Assembly: GCA_030522415.1 (NCBI GenBank)
Contig: CM060109.1
Span: 24,725,801-24,789,800 of the forward strand
Reading direction: 5' to 3'
Source of the DNA: Channallabes apus
Lineage: Eukaryota > Chordata > Actinopteri > Siluriformes > Clariidae
DNA length: 64,000 bases
This document shows positions 38,780-52,349 of the stretch, piece by piece. The notes beneath the pieces were generated by a model, which made no database searches, was not told where the DNA came from, and was given only the letters and a program-made list of their open reading frames with translations. Each line of letters starts with the position of its first letter. The first letter of the stretch is position 1. A program made the position numbers and the translations under genes.

Positions 38780-39400
38780 ATGTTCTGAACTTGAGAAGCC
38801 AAACCATTAATTTCCCCTCACTATCTAGCTCCCTGTTCGACTACTATCTCTTAGCTCCTCTTGCTCTGTTGTTTTCTCTTTTTGAGACTGTGTTTGCCTT
38901 CTTTCTTCCCTTCTCGCTTTTTCCCTCTCTCTGAGCTAGTGCAGGGGATGAGCTGCTACCCCGTGGTGAGGGCTGAATCTAGGGGCCACCTGCAGCAGCC
39001 ACCACCAGCTCAGCCAAATGCCGCCGGCCTTCTTTGATATGAGCTCAGGCTGCCTTTACGCCCGCACACCCGCCTCACAGACCAACAGCTAATGTGGGAT
39101 ATCAAACGGCTGTCGCCTGGTCTGTCTCACCCACTTTTTTTGTCTCTTCTTCTTTTTTTGGTCCTCTCCCTCCATCTCCCTTTTTTTCTGGGGCTTTGCT
39201 TTCGGGCTGTGGTTTTTTCTATGCTGCAGCTAAGCACAGGGCCTTTCATAGGCACAGCTTGGGCTCCATGACCCAGGCGGCTGCCGCCATAGTCCTCCAG
39301 CTTATTTAGCAGGAGCTCAGCCAAAAAGTACCAGCCACTGGCAGCCATTTTTGTTGTCACCTGAGAGCAGACGAGGGAAATGTGAAACAGGCACACACAC
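38780..39400. promoter_or_regulatory. candidate regulatory island
   Basis: GC-rich, pyrimidine-rich, repeat-free block with CTTTGAT at 39032-39038, CTGCAGCAGCCACCACCAG near 38990-39008 and AACAGCTAATG near 39083. The minus-strand 137-codon ORF (39540-39127) lacks domain features. Inferred. Confidence 0.33.
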
Positions 39401-39898
39401 CAGAAACACACAGGATCCCACCAAAATGCATGTTTTTTTGTTTTTTTTACCAAATAAAAAACAAAATGAGAAATGTGAGTTCGGGATAATGGATAAACTG
39501 AAAAGAAAGAATAAATATGTTTATGATATATTAGTGGCATAGTGCTATTCTTCTGCTGCTACACCAAAATACCAAACAGGTATCTACATTAATAGCAGGA
39601 AGATAGTATTCAAGCATTTATATCAGTATATAAATCTGCAAGCAAAACATATTAATGCTGTTTATTTTGCATGCCTAAGATAAGCGATTTAATAAAGAAG
39701 GTGGTGTGTTCCCAGTTGCCCACCTGCGAGGCAACTGCTCTTTAAATTAATTTGATAAAATAAGTTCAGTGAACATCTTTACACATCATTACGTCAAAAC
39801 CAGGCAGATATTCAGTCATAGTTCATAAAACCTTAAGATCAATTAATTTGACTAAGGAAAAAAAATTAACTTATGGGATGGCTCTACATTTTTATTCT
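39401..39898. other. AT-rich intergenic DNA, no gene
   Basis: No feature recognised. Confidence 0.5.
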
Positions 39899-40263
39899 CA
39901 CTAATTCACTCACTCCCTATAATGCTTATCCTGTTTAGGGTTACAGGTGGCCTGGAGTCTATCCCAGGTGACTCAGGGCACTAGGTGGTGTACACTCTGA
40001 ACAGGGTGCCAATCCATCACAGGACACACTCACTCACAAAACTCACACACTCATTCACACACAACAGGCAATTTGGAAATGCCAATTAGCCTAATCTGCA
40101 TGTCTTTGGACTGTGGGAGGAAATCAGAGTGCTTGAAGTAAAATCCATCAAGCACAGGGAGAACATGCAAACTCCACGCACACAGACCTGAGGCTGGCAT
40201 CGAACCCCCATCAAAGCCTGGAGGTGCGAGGCCACATGTCTAACCACTACACCACTGTGCCGT
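39899..40263 (+). repeat. interspersed repeat family A, full-length copy
   Basis: Runs from 'cactaattcactcactccct' through 'ggcctggagtctatcccagg', 'tgccaattagcctaatctgc' and 'agaacatgcaaactccacgc' to 'aaccactacaccactgtgcc'. The most complete copy in the window, yet divergent in several blocks. Confidence 0.87.
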
Positions 40264-41010
40264 CTATATATTTATTGCAAAGTCTTATTTAGTAATTAAA
40301 ATGTATCAAAGGCTAAAGAAAATAATAAAAAAAAAATCAATAAAGCATGATGAGATTATAAACTGCTTTCCACTTTTAATGTTATGTTCAAAAGATTAGC
40401 AAGGGGGAGAAAACAATTATCATTGTGGTGACAATGTGCAAATTTGTGAGCAGCCAATTTGTTCATTGACACAACACACATACACACTAAGAAATAAACA
40501 ATTGCTTAAACAAGTGCTGTGTATACAAACACCTACTTATAAAACCCGGCACACTGATGAACACACACAAACAGAGACACCTATCTCACACCTCGAGAAC
40601 ATGTGGTGATAAAACTAGAGCTAATTAAGTGACAGACAATTGAACTCAAGGGAGAAATTCCTGGGAATTACTATCAACAACTGGATCAACGTGGCAGGGA
40701 AGACAAGGTGTTTATTAGCCAGTTGTTCAGCACTTTGCACAGAGGTGCTAAAATGACTTACAACCTCCACTTTCTCCACCTTTACGGAGAGGTGGCATGC
40801 TTTAAGTGGTGCACAACACATTCCATAGGGGTGTCCTAAAGATCAACCTTTTGAAAGCTTAATAAAGAGTTAATTGAAAGCAACAAAGAGAGCCTTGGTT
40901 AAACATACATGACTTATAAACATACAATTTACCTGGCAGTGTTCATATAGTTTAGAACTATATGGTAATTTGACTTCAATCCAGAAAGGTAAAAAAAAAT
41001 GTGTTTGCAG
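40264..41010. other. intergenic DNA, no gene
   Basis: AT-rich. A run at 40329-40336. No gene. Confidence 0.5.
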
Positions 41011-41485
41011 CTTTGAGATTCAAAAAACTTTATTAATCCCAGAGGGAAATTGCTTTAATTGTGATAGCAGAAGTGAGCAGCATCCATGCTGGAATCTACT
41101 GTCTGTATTTTTTTAACTGTCTGTTAAAAAAAAAACAATGAATCTATTATTAACCTACATAGTCTCTTTTACCTTAAGACATAGGAACAATAACAGTACT
41201 GAACCAACCCCACTGACATCCATTATCTTAAAGAGGGGAAAGCTTTATCTCCATAAGTAATATGGGATTTTTCAGAATCACATATTATAGCAAAAGCATG
41301 CAAAAAGCAGTGTTAAGATTCAATTATTTGTCACATGTACTATACAGCATATTGAATTTTTTTTTTTCTTATAGATATGGCCCTGCCTTAAGAGCCCTGC
41401 TCAACTTAGCAGTGCTGGGGCTTGAACCTCCGACCTTCCAATCAGCATGGATACCCACAGCCTTAACCAATTGAGCCACCCCTTT
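41011..41485 (+). repeat. remnants of two other fish interspersed repeats
   Basis: 'aaaactttattaatcccaga' plus 'gggaaattgc' (about 41025-41056) is a well-known fish repeat end. 41308-41482 has 'ttatttgtcacatgtactat', then 'gcagtgctggggcttgaacc' and 'ccttaaccaattgagccacc', matching a second common fish repeat with an internal deletion. Recognised from memory. Confidence 0.6.
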
Positions 41486-42589
41486 TTTGTTAGGTACATG
41501 AAACAAAAATATATATAAACACACACACAAATGTGATCGCTATAGACTTGTAAATATCTTCCAGAATCTGTTTTAAAACCCCTTTTCCTTAATCAATTAA
41601 AGGTGCAAATGTAAAAAATGTGTTAAATCCTGTTTTAGAAATGTCATTTAAACACAATGCAAATTGATTCCTACAAATTGAATACTATACATTTCCAGAC
41701 ACCCAGGAATCACAATGGCTATGAGTCAATAGGTTGACCCTTAAATAACATGAAGTAAGTGTACAACTCAGTGCATACTTTCCATGTAATTTGCACAAGT
41801 ACACCAGAAATGTCTTACATTATACACGACAATGGTGAAGCCCTTTAAGAAAGAAGTCTAGCGCTCATTTCAGATTTCTCCCTTCAGTAGGATGTGCTGC
41901 TTGAAATGGACGATGAATGACAATAGACACATCTGCATCATAAATGATGGTGGATGTCCTGATAACATCGAGGCACATTGTCTGCATGCTGTACACCTAT
42001 GTCTGAATGTAGAGTCTATTGTAAAAATTCCTCCAAAAGTATCTGTGAAGTACCCTAAAGAATCCCACTAAGTGCCTATTACTTGGACATAGTGGGTAAG
42101 TTCCTGGTCAAATGTATTCTTTTGTAAAGTTAATGTACCACACATTCATGACTAGAGCTCAGAGAGTACTTTGGCTGGACACATTTCCTGTTTCTTATCA
42201 TCAGTGGCTATTCAAACTCTACTTTATGATGAAAGAATAGACGAAAGCCACGTTACCATACGCATGATATCTCAAAACATCTGTTTTCTTTACAGTCAAG
42301 GGTCAACTCTTAAAGATCTTTTTTTTTTTTTTTTTACTTCTGATGATTTTGCCATTTAGATTTCCACATTTAAGTTGTTTCATAATTATCTCCTTTTTGT
42401 AAAAAGTTTATCATCTGACACGATTTTCTCACAACCACAATACTATAACTTTCAGTCTCCAATCATCGTTAAGTGCTTCCTGTCCTTGGCTTGTAAAAAC
42501 ATGGTTTGCATTTTTGCTAATAAGAGCCAAATGAAGGAGGCTGAAAATGTTGGGAGGGGAAAAAAGCACAATGAAGTTTTAAGCACCTA
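41486..42589. other. AT-rich intergenic DNA, no gene
   Basis: T run at 42320-42337. Otherwise unremarkable. Confidence 0.5.
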
Positions 42590-42995
42590 CATTTTTTCCC
42601 AAGGTCTGTAAAGGTTAAACTCAAGTGACTGGTAACAATTCCATTATGTGGTGAGTCCCTCATTGGCCTCCAGAAGCGTGCATGTAAAACTGTAGAGGAG
42701 TCCTCTCCTGGGAGACCCCTGTGCACAGCAGGTTAACCTGTCAGTGCTTTTTTAAGGCCTGATTGCTGAGCCCCCTGTAGTTTGAGGTAAACTGACAATT
42801 TTCCATCAGCAGGGAAGGTGGCTTTATTAGTGGTGTGGGGGGAGTAAATTCAAGCGCACAGGGCATTGTTCCCTCCGATGACGGATTAACATATGTGAGG
42901 TCCAATCAATTAGCTCAGTGCTGAGACAAAACCAGGGTGGCTAATGAACAGGTCTTCTCCAAACAAAACAGGGAGTGTAGTTTCCATGAAGAGCA
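42590..42995. promoter_or_regulatory. candidate regulatory island with Zic-type site and palindrome
   Basis: CACAGCAGG (42724-42732), a match to Zic ChIP-type motifs, overlaps the perfect 12-bp palindrome CAGGTTAACCTG (42729-42740). CAATCAATTAGC follows at 42903-42914. Repeat-free. A Zic-bound autoregulatory element is a possible reading. Confidence 0.38.
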
Positions 42996-43013
42996 AAGCA
43001 TTTTAAAAATAGA

Positions 43014-43060
43014 CGTGTGTGTGTGTGTGTGTGTGCGCGTGCGTGCGTGCGTGTGTGTGC
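43014..43060 (+). repeat. (GT)n microsatellite with GC interruptions
   Basis: GTGT and GCGT units alternate; potential Z-DNA. Confidence 0.92.
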
Positions 43061-44190
43061 TTGACAGCCCATACCCCAGAAGTCAGGTACTATTTGAGGT
43101 ATTGATTGCCTGAGAGTTCTTCCTCCTGTGGCTGGCAGGAACCAACAGTTATGAAATCACCTATACAGTAAGCACTAGGCAAAGAAGTAAGCTGCAGAAA
43201 ATAGCACTGTTTCTTTACTGCAATTGCACAAGCATCAGTTTGCTCTTTTTCCTCAAATGGCAAATCAATATGTTGCTCAGCTACACATAAACACAAACTT
43301 GAAGTATGTGCATCTGTTCTTATGTGAGTATACTGTAAGGAAGGAAAAGTTACTCTTTTCAAGATTCTTTTGACCTTTTTTTTCTCCCTTTTCAAATTAT
43401 GATTGTGCTGTATCCTGAATGCTTTTTACATTTCAAGTAATGACGCATTTTATGTGCATGTGGGTAGCAAAATGTCAAGTTTAAAAATTATAACTAAACC
43501 TAAAGGAAACTCGACAAAGTGATCACAAGGACCATGGATAATCACAAGGACCATGGATAATCACAAGGACCATGGATAATAAGCCACTAAAATGTGATTT
43601 AAAATGTAATAGAATGTTGAGCATCTGAAATGATTTTTATGCTGGTCTAGGTAAAAATGCAATGTTGCTTTCTTTTTTTTTTTTAAGTGAGTGGATGTCA
43701 TGACATTACCAGACCTAGAGGTCAGACTCATTTGACTGACAAGCCGTCAAAAAAATGGAAAATAAAATAATTAGCCTAGATTTTTTTTTAAATACGTAAT
43801 GTACATAGAGCATCGTCTTTTGGTTGATATGCACATGAATACATCAAGGTACCCAGTTGCTGGTGACACAGACGGATGTGGCTGATATGTATGCTTTTTA
43901 GACAAATTTTTAATAGGCAATTTCCATGTTCAGATTTGAACTGAAAATGGTTGTCAGCGTAGATTTGAGCAAGTCTCCTTAATGTGATTATAAACTGAAA
44001 TAAATCAGAAACATCAAACAAAAATCAGGACAATAATTAGCTATATTTGTATTCATCAAATCCAAGGCAACACACATATGTGCCGAATGGCTTGAAACCC
44101 CTTACAGTGATCAGACAGTGTATAGCAAGAATGAATAATTTAGACATTTAAAACACACATATACACACAGAATTAAGGCACAGCCTGACC
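43061..44190. other. intergenic DNA, no gene
   Basis: Apart from the 19-bp tandem repeat, nothing recognised. Confidence 0.5.
43522..43578 (+). repeat. three perfect tandem copies of a 19-bp unit
   Basis: ATCACAAGGACCATGGATA is repeated at 43522-43540, 43541-43559 and 43560-43578 without mismatch. Confidence 0.97.
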
Positions 44191-44500
44191 TTAATAAGGG
44201 GATGCTGCTAGTGAAGACTAACATGGAGTCTGGGGTTGGATTCCAAGCAGCATGGAGCCATTTAATCCAGCCCTTGATTAACTCATCGTCTGTCCACTTG
44301 TCCTACAGACATGTGCTGACATGTCATAATCATCATAATTCTCATCAGCCTCCAAGCTCGCTCCCTGGCTTCTTGATTAGGGCCCAATTCCCAGAAGGGC
44401 CTTGCTTAACACTTAATAATTCCTCTCAGCTACACACCAGTGTACCATGGGCCCTTCAATTAAACATAGGATGTCTAACATGCACACTTACTCTGGATGA
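44191..44500. promoter_or_regulatory. candidate regulatory island
   Basis: Repeat-free block with ATTTAATCC (44260), TTGATTAACTC (44275) and TTGATTAGGGCCCAATT (44373-44389) homeodomain-like cores. The plus-strand ORF spanning it is not protein-like. Inferred. Confidence 0.3.
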
Positions 44501-47500
44501 ACTTGAACTCAAACTCAAAATCACTACAACACTAGAACAATTGTTGTCCATGCAGTTATTGAAATGTCACTTCTATATACTCCCAGAAAAGAAATTATAT
44601 ATAGGGTATACTGACTGAGCCATGTCTGAAAGGAGAATGTACACACCACAAAACTGGACAATTAAAAAAAACATTTCTACAAATGTCTGAATTCTGTTCC
44701 ACTGTTAAAATTATTTCCTCCATCTTGCTTCCTTGATTAAGTCATATGTAAGGACTGGTATTCCTTTCAGGCGATTCTCTTTCCCCTGTGCTTTATCACC
44801 AAAATCTGTTAACTGTGTTTCCTATTCATTTCCCAACAGAGTAGGAGAAGAGGCCTTGTATGGGTGTCCAAGTCTGGCCAAACACTCACCAGAGACCACT
44901 GTGACCCATACTTCCTGCACGAGGCCAGCAAGGTGGGAAATAAGCACACTCATTTCCCCTGGACACAGATACTGTTTGCTTATCAACACTACTCTTAAGA
45001 GTCATGTCTCCGTGATGTGACAGTCAAGAGACAGCACACACATTTACCCGTGCACGTGCTGGACTCTTCAGGGCTGCAGTTTATTCATGTGCATGCTCCA
45101 AACAAGTGGCAGCAATAAACCCTACCTTGAATGATGCGCTGCTGATACTGGGTAGGAGTTTGTATCCTTTTCACAGTCTTGTCTGTATTTTTTTTTTCAA
45201 TCAAGGAATAGATTTCAAGATATTTAAAATTTTCTTGCTAAGGTCTGGTTATAGTGGAAATAAAAAGATTGAAGTATTACATAACATGCCAAAGATGAAC
45301 AGGGAGACTCTTTTTTAATTTGGAATGTTTTAATAAACGTAATAAAAGTATGTAATAATTAAAAAAAAAACTTAAAGCTGATTGCAAAGGCTGTTGCTGA
45401 CTTAAACTAGACTGGTTTTATTAATATTAATAAATTAATTGTATTATATTTTATAATATTTATATTGTAAAATAATTAATATTGATTGCTTCACTAATGG
45501 TGTAATATAACTGAGTACTGGCCCTACACATGCCCAATTCTTCAGCAAACAATTCAAAAGACTACTAAATTGTCACACCTTCGGTCTTGCCAGACCTGCA
45601 TTCATTGCATGCTTACTTATAGCTGGCAATCTTAGTATTTCATATAGATTATTTTTATTTACTTTTTTTTTTTAATCACCGTAGTTCTCATTTAACATTT
45701 CCCTCACTTTTATGACACTAGAAATTTGCTATGCTTCATTTACGATAATAAACCTCTGAAACTTTAAACACTGTATATAAGTAAGGGATTTGCTTCAGAT
45801 TACAGAAACAAATAGTAAGAATTAGGATCCTTGTGGATTTGATGTGTTAAGCAATTTTCACCAAACTCAGCTGTTGATTCTGTAAAAGATTTAGTAATTA
45901 TCATCATTTTCACTTTGTCTCACAAATAATATGTCCCAATAGCAGCATCTCATTTGAGCTGAGGTCATGAGGGAATCCTCACACATTGCAGAACTGTCAA
46001 CAAATACAATCTGACCCGCTCATTCTAATCACAATCACCCTGATCATTCACTCAAAGTTCCTGGTGCTGTTGTTCTCCAAATTGACATGTGTCAGGTGTT
46101 ACTTGACTAGCCACTGATGAGCTCACTGACCGTGAGTGCATAGACTGTCAAGGGAATCCAGGCATCCAGCATGGACATTAGGCATTCAAAGTCAATCAAA
46201 TTAGCTCCTTCCAGCGCAGCAATGACCTCCTCTTCAAACCGATTGCTTTGCACTGGCAAAATTGATGGGTGATCTAAAATGTACTCCACAGAGTGTAACA
46301 TACGTTGAGGTATAGTTTAGAAATGAACAATTTTATAGCATGTCATAATATGATCTTTTCTTATAGTAATTCTTATAGTAGTGCCTTCAGTATTATTTTG
46401 AAGGAATGAGTATCATATTGAACTAATATTTTCATGAGACAAAGATGTTTTTGTTGTATTATGAGAGCTCTGCAGGCAATGGGCCTCCTCTTGAGAAGAC
46501 CAGAGAGCAAAAATAAAAAAAATTAGGATCAGTTCTACAACTTTGAACAGGAATCCATTTTGCACAGACTGCTACTGTTTTGATGTTCATCTTCAACTAT
46601 TTTTGGCTGTTTAAATAACCTGTGGATTGCCACTTATGAACTCTTGATGTGGGTAAAGTCAAAAAGTTGTAAGACATTAGATATTCACAGGGATATCGAA
46701 CCAAATCCTTAGTGTAAAGCAGCTTTCAATCCACTGGGATTCTTCCATTTGCTTTTGAGATTTTGTTAAAGATGGTGAAGGGAAAAAGTAAACAGCACAC
46801 AGCTGGGAAGAGGTTTGAACGTGAGAGGCCAGGGAGGAGGTGAAAACCCTCCTTCTTATCATGAAGACAGTCATCAACATTCTTTTCTCTGAACTCATTT
46901 AAATCTTGCTGAATTGCTGGTCTTTTTGTACTTTTAACTATAGCTTAAACAAAGATCAGCTACATGTGCAAAGAATATGATATGCATATTAAAAGTTGAG
47001 TTTATATAACTATCAAAAAGTTTTTTTTTCTACAACATTTGGTGCTGAACAGCAACTTCAGTGGCTATATGGGGAGGCAATGGTACCAGTAAAGCCCTAA
47101 AGACAATTTTTAAAAAATTAAACATTAATTCTACATTTTCTCTACATGCTTATCATAAACCTGTAATGGTATTGGAGAAACCCATTTGAGTCCCATTTGC
47201 TTTGGAAAACCAGATTTATGAGAATAGCCAACTGACCCTCTTAAAAGCAATAATGAGCAAATTTGGAATGAAAATGATCTCTTGGAGAAAGAAAGTGCTG
47301 GTGATATAACCCAGGGCAAATTTAATGGCAGATTCATTAACAAAAATAATGTTGAAGAACAGAAAAGGGCTCGTTCCTTTCTGTTATTAGGACCTTGTAA
47401 ACAGAACTGTAAGAGCATCCTTAGGCCCCATGCTTCCCTGAGGCAGAAGGCTGCAGTGTTTAAGGATCAAAGAGATGAGGTGTATTGGTGGTGTGACTCT

Positions 47501-48706
47501 GGGTTTATAGGTGTAGGGAAATTGAAAATTTCCTTAATCTTTTCTGGCCTACTTTTTAAAAAGTAGGACAAAGTATCATAATGTTCCCTTACACGGCTAA
47601 TCCACAAGTTGAGATTTTCCACCATAATGAAAATTATTAAATGCTCCATATAGAATATTTATAGAAAATATTTAGTGAATTATCTTTTATGCTAAATGGG
47701 CTGTCTAGCTAAATTACCATTGTAGTGTGATCATTTTTATGTGATAAAAGGAACAGATGACTTTACGAATAAAAATTATTGTGATCCACTAATTTTGGGA
47801 TTCTGTTTAGCATTTAACACACTGTAGATAGGCTATGATATGCACTATGAAATAATTTTCATGTAGAGCTTTTTCAAGGTAATCATGTAAAAAAAGTAAA
47901 CAAACTTGACAAGTGTTCTATGACTAAAAATATACAAATAACATGGTTTATATTGTACTTGTCCTGATTGACAGCCACAAATCCTGCTTTTAGAACACTC
48001 ATGTAAATTTAGCCTGTAAAAGAAAGAGTGCTTCACATTGGAAGTTAATTCCATGCCATGCGTATGGCATGTTTATGGGTGTTGCCAGTACCCGCTTCCT
48101 TAAGGAGTTTCATTCCCAGTTGCTCACAAAAAGCGAACTAAGCTTTGAAGGAAAGGCAGCAGTAACCTATTCCCCACATCATGAAAGTCACCTGAGTGCC
48201 ACAGGAAACCCAACTATATATAATCTTCCACAGAACCACAACAGAGTGAGATATGGCTTGAGGAAAGCCTAATTCAGAATAAAAGAGGTGGGGGAGGGGG
48301 AGGAGCTTAGGTGTCACTAATACATTAAAAAGCCTACCTGGTTAAGTTCTTGTTTTGAATGACCAACTGCTACACATTCAAGGCATCTTGGTGATAGTTA
48401 TGACTGTCTCCTACAGATCTCTCTTTTTGTGTAAAATCATATGCCACAGTGTCCAAGGAAGAAAGTGGACTAGATAAACTCACTAAATTAACTCAAAAGG
48501 CGAATATTCTTAAATTCTTAAATTTAAATCCTTAAAAAAGTGATAATAGCCTGTTACATGTCTGAATATAATTAGTAATTCAAGAGTGGGGCAGAAACTG
48601 GGAAATGAGGAAAGGGGAAAAGTCACTTAAAGTGAAAATTTATCAAATAAAAGTAATGAATAAGTAAAGTTATTGCTGATCCATAATCACAAAGGTAAAT
48701 CTTATA
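44501..48706. other. intergenic DNA, no confident gene
   Basis: Mixed AT-rich sequence. 45950-46300 and 47200-47520 are of higher complexity. ATCAAAG at 47466-47472 is TCF-like. A 64-codon minus-strand ORF (46301-46107) has unusually protein-like composition but no recognised domain. G-rich purine tract near 48284-48305. Confidence 0.45.
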
Positions 48707-48935
<229 letters not shown>

Positions 48936-49932
48936 CAAATATTTATGCAATTTACATCTATATATGTTTATTTCTTATCCGTTTTTTCCTCTCCACCAAT
49001 AGGTAATTCTGTCAAATAAGGATTTGCCTTATATGGTGGTGTGAATATAATACAATAATACAAACACTATATACTTAACTTGTTATTAATGTTAATAAAA
49101 GTTTGTTATTATTATCACTATAGTCTTTCTAAATTAATAGCTTAGTTCCTCTTCGCTAGTCTTCACACAGATATTTCTTTGATATGAACATCAAGCAAAC
49201 AATGTTGCGTTGGTTTATTTTTCTCACATCAGTGTGAAGAGAACGTTAGATGTCAAAGCGTGTTGCCTGCGAGGTTACTCTTTTGGAAGCTGCATTGATA
49301 ATATTGCGATATCCCATAGGCAGAGCACGGATATATTTCAGTATGTATTCATGGAGATAAACGTTTAAAGAAGGTGATCAATCCAAAATAAACATTTACG
49401 TCCTTCGAGAAAGAGATTTAACTGATTCTCGTTTACCGAAATAAAGAAAAGTGTACTAAGACCTCATAACATATTGAGAGCATGCCTCGGTTTGGTGTGT
49501 TCTTTTTGCTTGTTTGCTTCTACAGATACTGTATTTGTCATAAATTCTAATGGTTATGAGACGAAAAGGAGGTTGAAAGCAAAAACAGTAAACTGAATGA
49601 ATATTTTTTATAGAAGTGATTGCTTCTAAAGACCAAGCACCTGCTTTACAGCATATAATTTACATATAAACATCTAAAGACAATCAAAAACATATGACAG
49701 TGTCCAAAATCTTGCTTATAAAATATATTTATGGTAGATCTATCTGTGTGTGGGCAGCCACCAGTCATTAACGTCAGACGCGCGCGCGCGTGTGTGTTTT
49801 ATGAAATTACAGTTAGGTGCAAGTTTGTTTGTCATTGTTCACAGTCACAATCGAGCAATCACATAATTTTGGAATCATTCTTGTTCTTATTTATTTGCCT
49901 GGTTGTTTGTTTTATTTGACTTTTTGTAAAAA
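48936..49932. other. intergenic DNA, no gene
   Basis: AT-rich with a short (CG)n(TG)n tract at 49778-49797. No gene. Confidence 0.5.
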
Positions 49933-49933
49933 T

Positions 49934-50000
<67 letters not shown>
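49933..50000 (+). repeat. (GT)n-(GA)n compound microsatellite
   Basis: About 13 GT units followed by about 21 GA units. Confidence 0.95.
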
Positions 50001-50002
<2 letters not shown>

Positions 50003-52349
50003 TCATGCATTTTAGGCTGTATAATGTTGCTGCCTTAGCAGTGACTTTTTTTATAGTAGGCGCTTCTCCTATTCAGACTTATGATTTATACATTAAAATA
50101 TTTAGACGTCACATTGGGCGTGGCCGATTCGTTCTGGTCGGTACTCAATGCTCATGTTGCGCTTTATAGACATTTATGGGTATTAAGGTTGGATGAGAAA
50201 ACGTTTTCGTTTTAAATGACTACAACTGATTTATTGAGATAAGTGACTATTTACTATATACCCTTACACTATAAATAAAAACTGTGATAATTAACGCACA
50301 TGAACATTTTTGTTAATTATGTGAAGCACCGACTCCAGTAGAAAGTGATCACTCTATACGAACAGAAATGTAGCTATAAATATAAAGACACCTATGAAAA
50401 TATGTATTTAAACATTTGTAATGATTTAGTCTATGAATGCAAAAAGGTTCCCAGATGTAGCGTTTTCTATATGCACAATGTCTTTAGACAAGTATGGGGA
50501 GGTATGTGTGTGTGCTCATGGCCACACGCGTCCGTGTTCTTGCAGGTGTGGATGCAATCGGTGGAAAATTAAGCCAACCATTACTTTAATGATTAAGAGT
50601 GGAGACAGATCGCAGATGGTCCAAATCTTTTACAGTACGAGTTAACCCACGGGTTCGGAAAAGTACAAAATAATTAAAACCTTTTTTTTCAAATGCAGGT
50701 GACGTTTGTAGTTCTAAAAAATAAGCTATTGGTATAAATAATTTAACGACGCGGAGAAAAAATCTATAGTATTTGGAGGTGCGTGTGTGCGCGCACAGGG
50801 ATGTAGCGATGCCGAGTGCGCGCATTTACTAGTGAACGCAGCGTGTGGTAGGTGAAGTCTACTCTTAGAGACAGTGAGTATGGATAAATACATTTAATAT
50901 GACATTACAAACTCTGCAAGTATTCGCAAACCGCACTAAGGGAGAAAAAATGTCGCAATAATAAATATATCCGAATGCACACTAGAAAACGGTTGAAATC
51001 ATGATTTGTACATATAGTTTAGAGATTTGATGGGTCCATACGTTGCATCACATTTAATCAAGACCAAGTTGATTCGTACGCCCCGGAGGAACCAGTGGCA
51101 GCGCGCTCTCTGCGTGACATTGACCTTTCACGCTCCCTACAAGTCACGCTTAGACCAGGTGATCAGCTCCAACAGGTCAACACACAGTCCAGTCATGAGG
51201 ACTGTAAGTAACAACCGTACAGTCAAGCACAGTGGACTGTCCAGCAACTCTAGAGTTTCCTGCTTAGCCTGACACAGCAGATATATCAAAATTGAAAAGT
51301 TCTTTATATGGCATCTGCCTAGACGCATCATTTGATGTTATCTTAATATAGATACCAGATACTCGCTTACACTTTGGTCATAGGTTTTCACAAAAGCACT
51401 GGATAACAGTTGTCATAATTTTCACAGCTGCCATCTCGGGAAACACCACAGGGTTGACGAACATAAATATATAAATATATTGCGGCAATATCCAGACCGT
51501 ATCAAAATGATAGCGCTCCATAGCAGTTACTAGAGTTGGTGTAGTACGTTGTTCTGACGTGGGGTTAGAAGTAACCTACAATTTTTCATAGCAGGGGTCT
51601 TCACTGCTAGGTTAAAAAGAAAAAAGAAAAGAAAAGACGCAAATGTTTCGTTTCGTCTGCCTCGAGTCAGCGTTTTTTCCCTGACAGAAGCAAGTTCAAT
51701 TGGTGAGTTTACGACATTTTTTGTTAGTGTTGTGTTTGTTTGCCGACCGACCTGCCGGTTATCAGCTACTTCTGTATTGGTGAGTTATTTATAAAAGGCT
51801 ACTAAACAACTACTTTAAAATGTTATAAATTTGGAATGCCGTGTTGCTTTATTCGATAAAGTGAGGCACAAATTCAGTATGAATAGGTTAAACACAAACT
51901 CACAATCTATTGCATGTATTTCTATCACAACAAAATGCTAAATAAACAAGCGCCTCATTGCCCTCCAACCATGTTCATGGTTATGCAATTTAACCTTAAA
52001 AAAAACTAGCAAATAGGGAGAATCTGGACACTGGTCTTCCAAATATAGCAAAATCACGTAGACACGCATACAATCATTGTCCTGCTTTTAAAAATCCTTA
52101 GCATAAATATATTTTTTAACAACGGCTCGCTGTCTGTAATATCGGATGTATGAAGTTTATTTTAATAACCCAACCAATTTTAGACGGGGCAAGGAAGTGG
52201 GGGGAAAAAAATCAATGAAACCTCATTAATAAAAAAGAACGAAAAAAAAAAAAAAAACAACCATAGACGTATGCTATAATAAAACCACTTGCACAACAGT
52301 GAAGGCGAAAAAGCACGAGATTATAAACAGGTTAACACTTGAACCACAT
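50001..52349. other. zic2a downstream flank, no gene
   Basis: Mixed sequence. 51040-51270 is GC-richer and contains TTGACCTTTCAC (nuclear-receptor-like) at 51119-51130 and paired GGTC/GACC halves. A run at 52241-52257. A regulatory role for 51040-51270 is possible. Confidence 0.4.

Noticed and set aside
39127..39540. 137-codon minus-strand ORF
   Set aside because: Lys/Arg-rich tail from pyrimidine-rich DNA; no domain.
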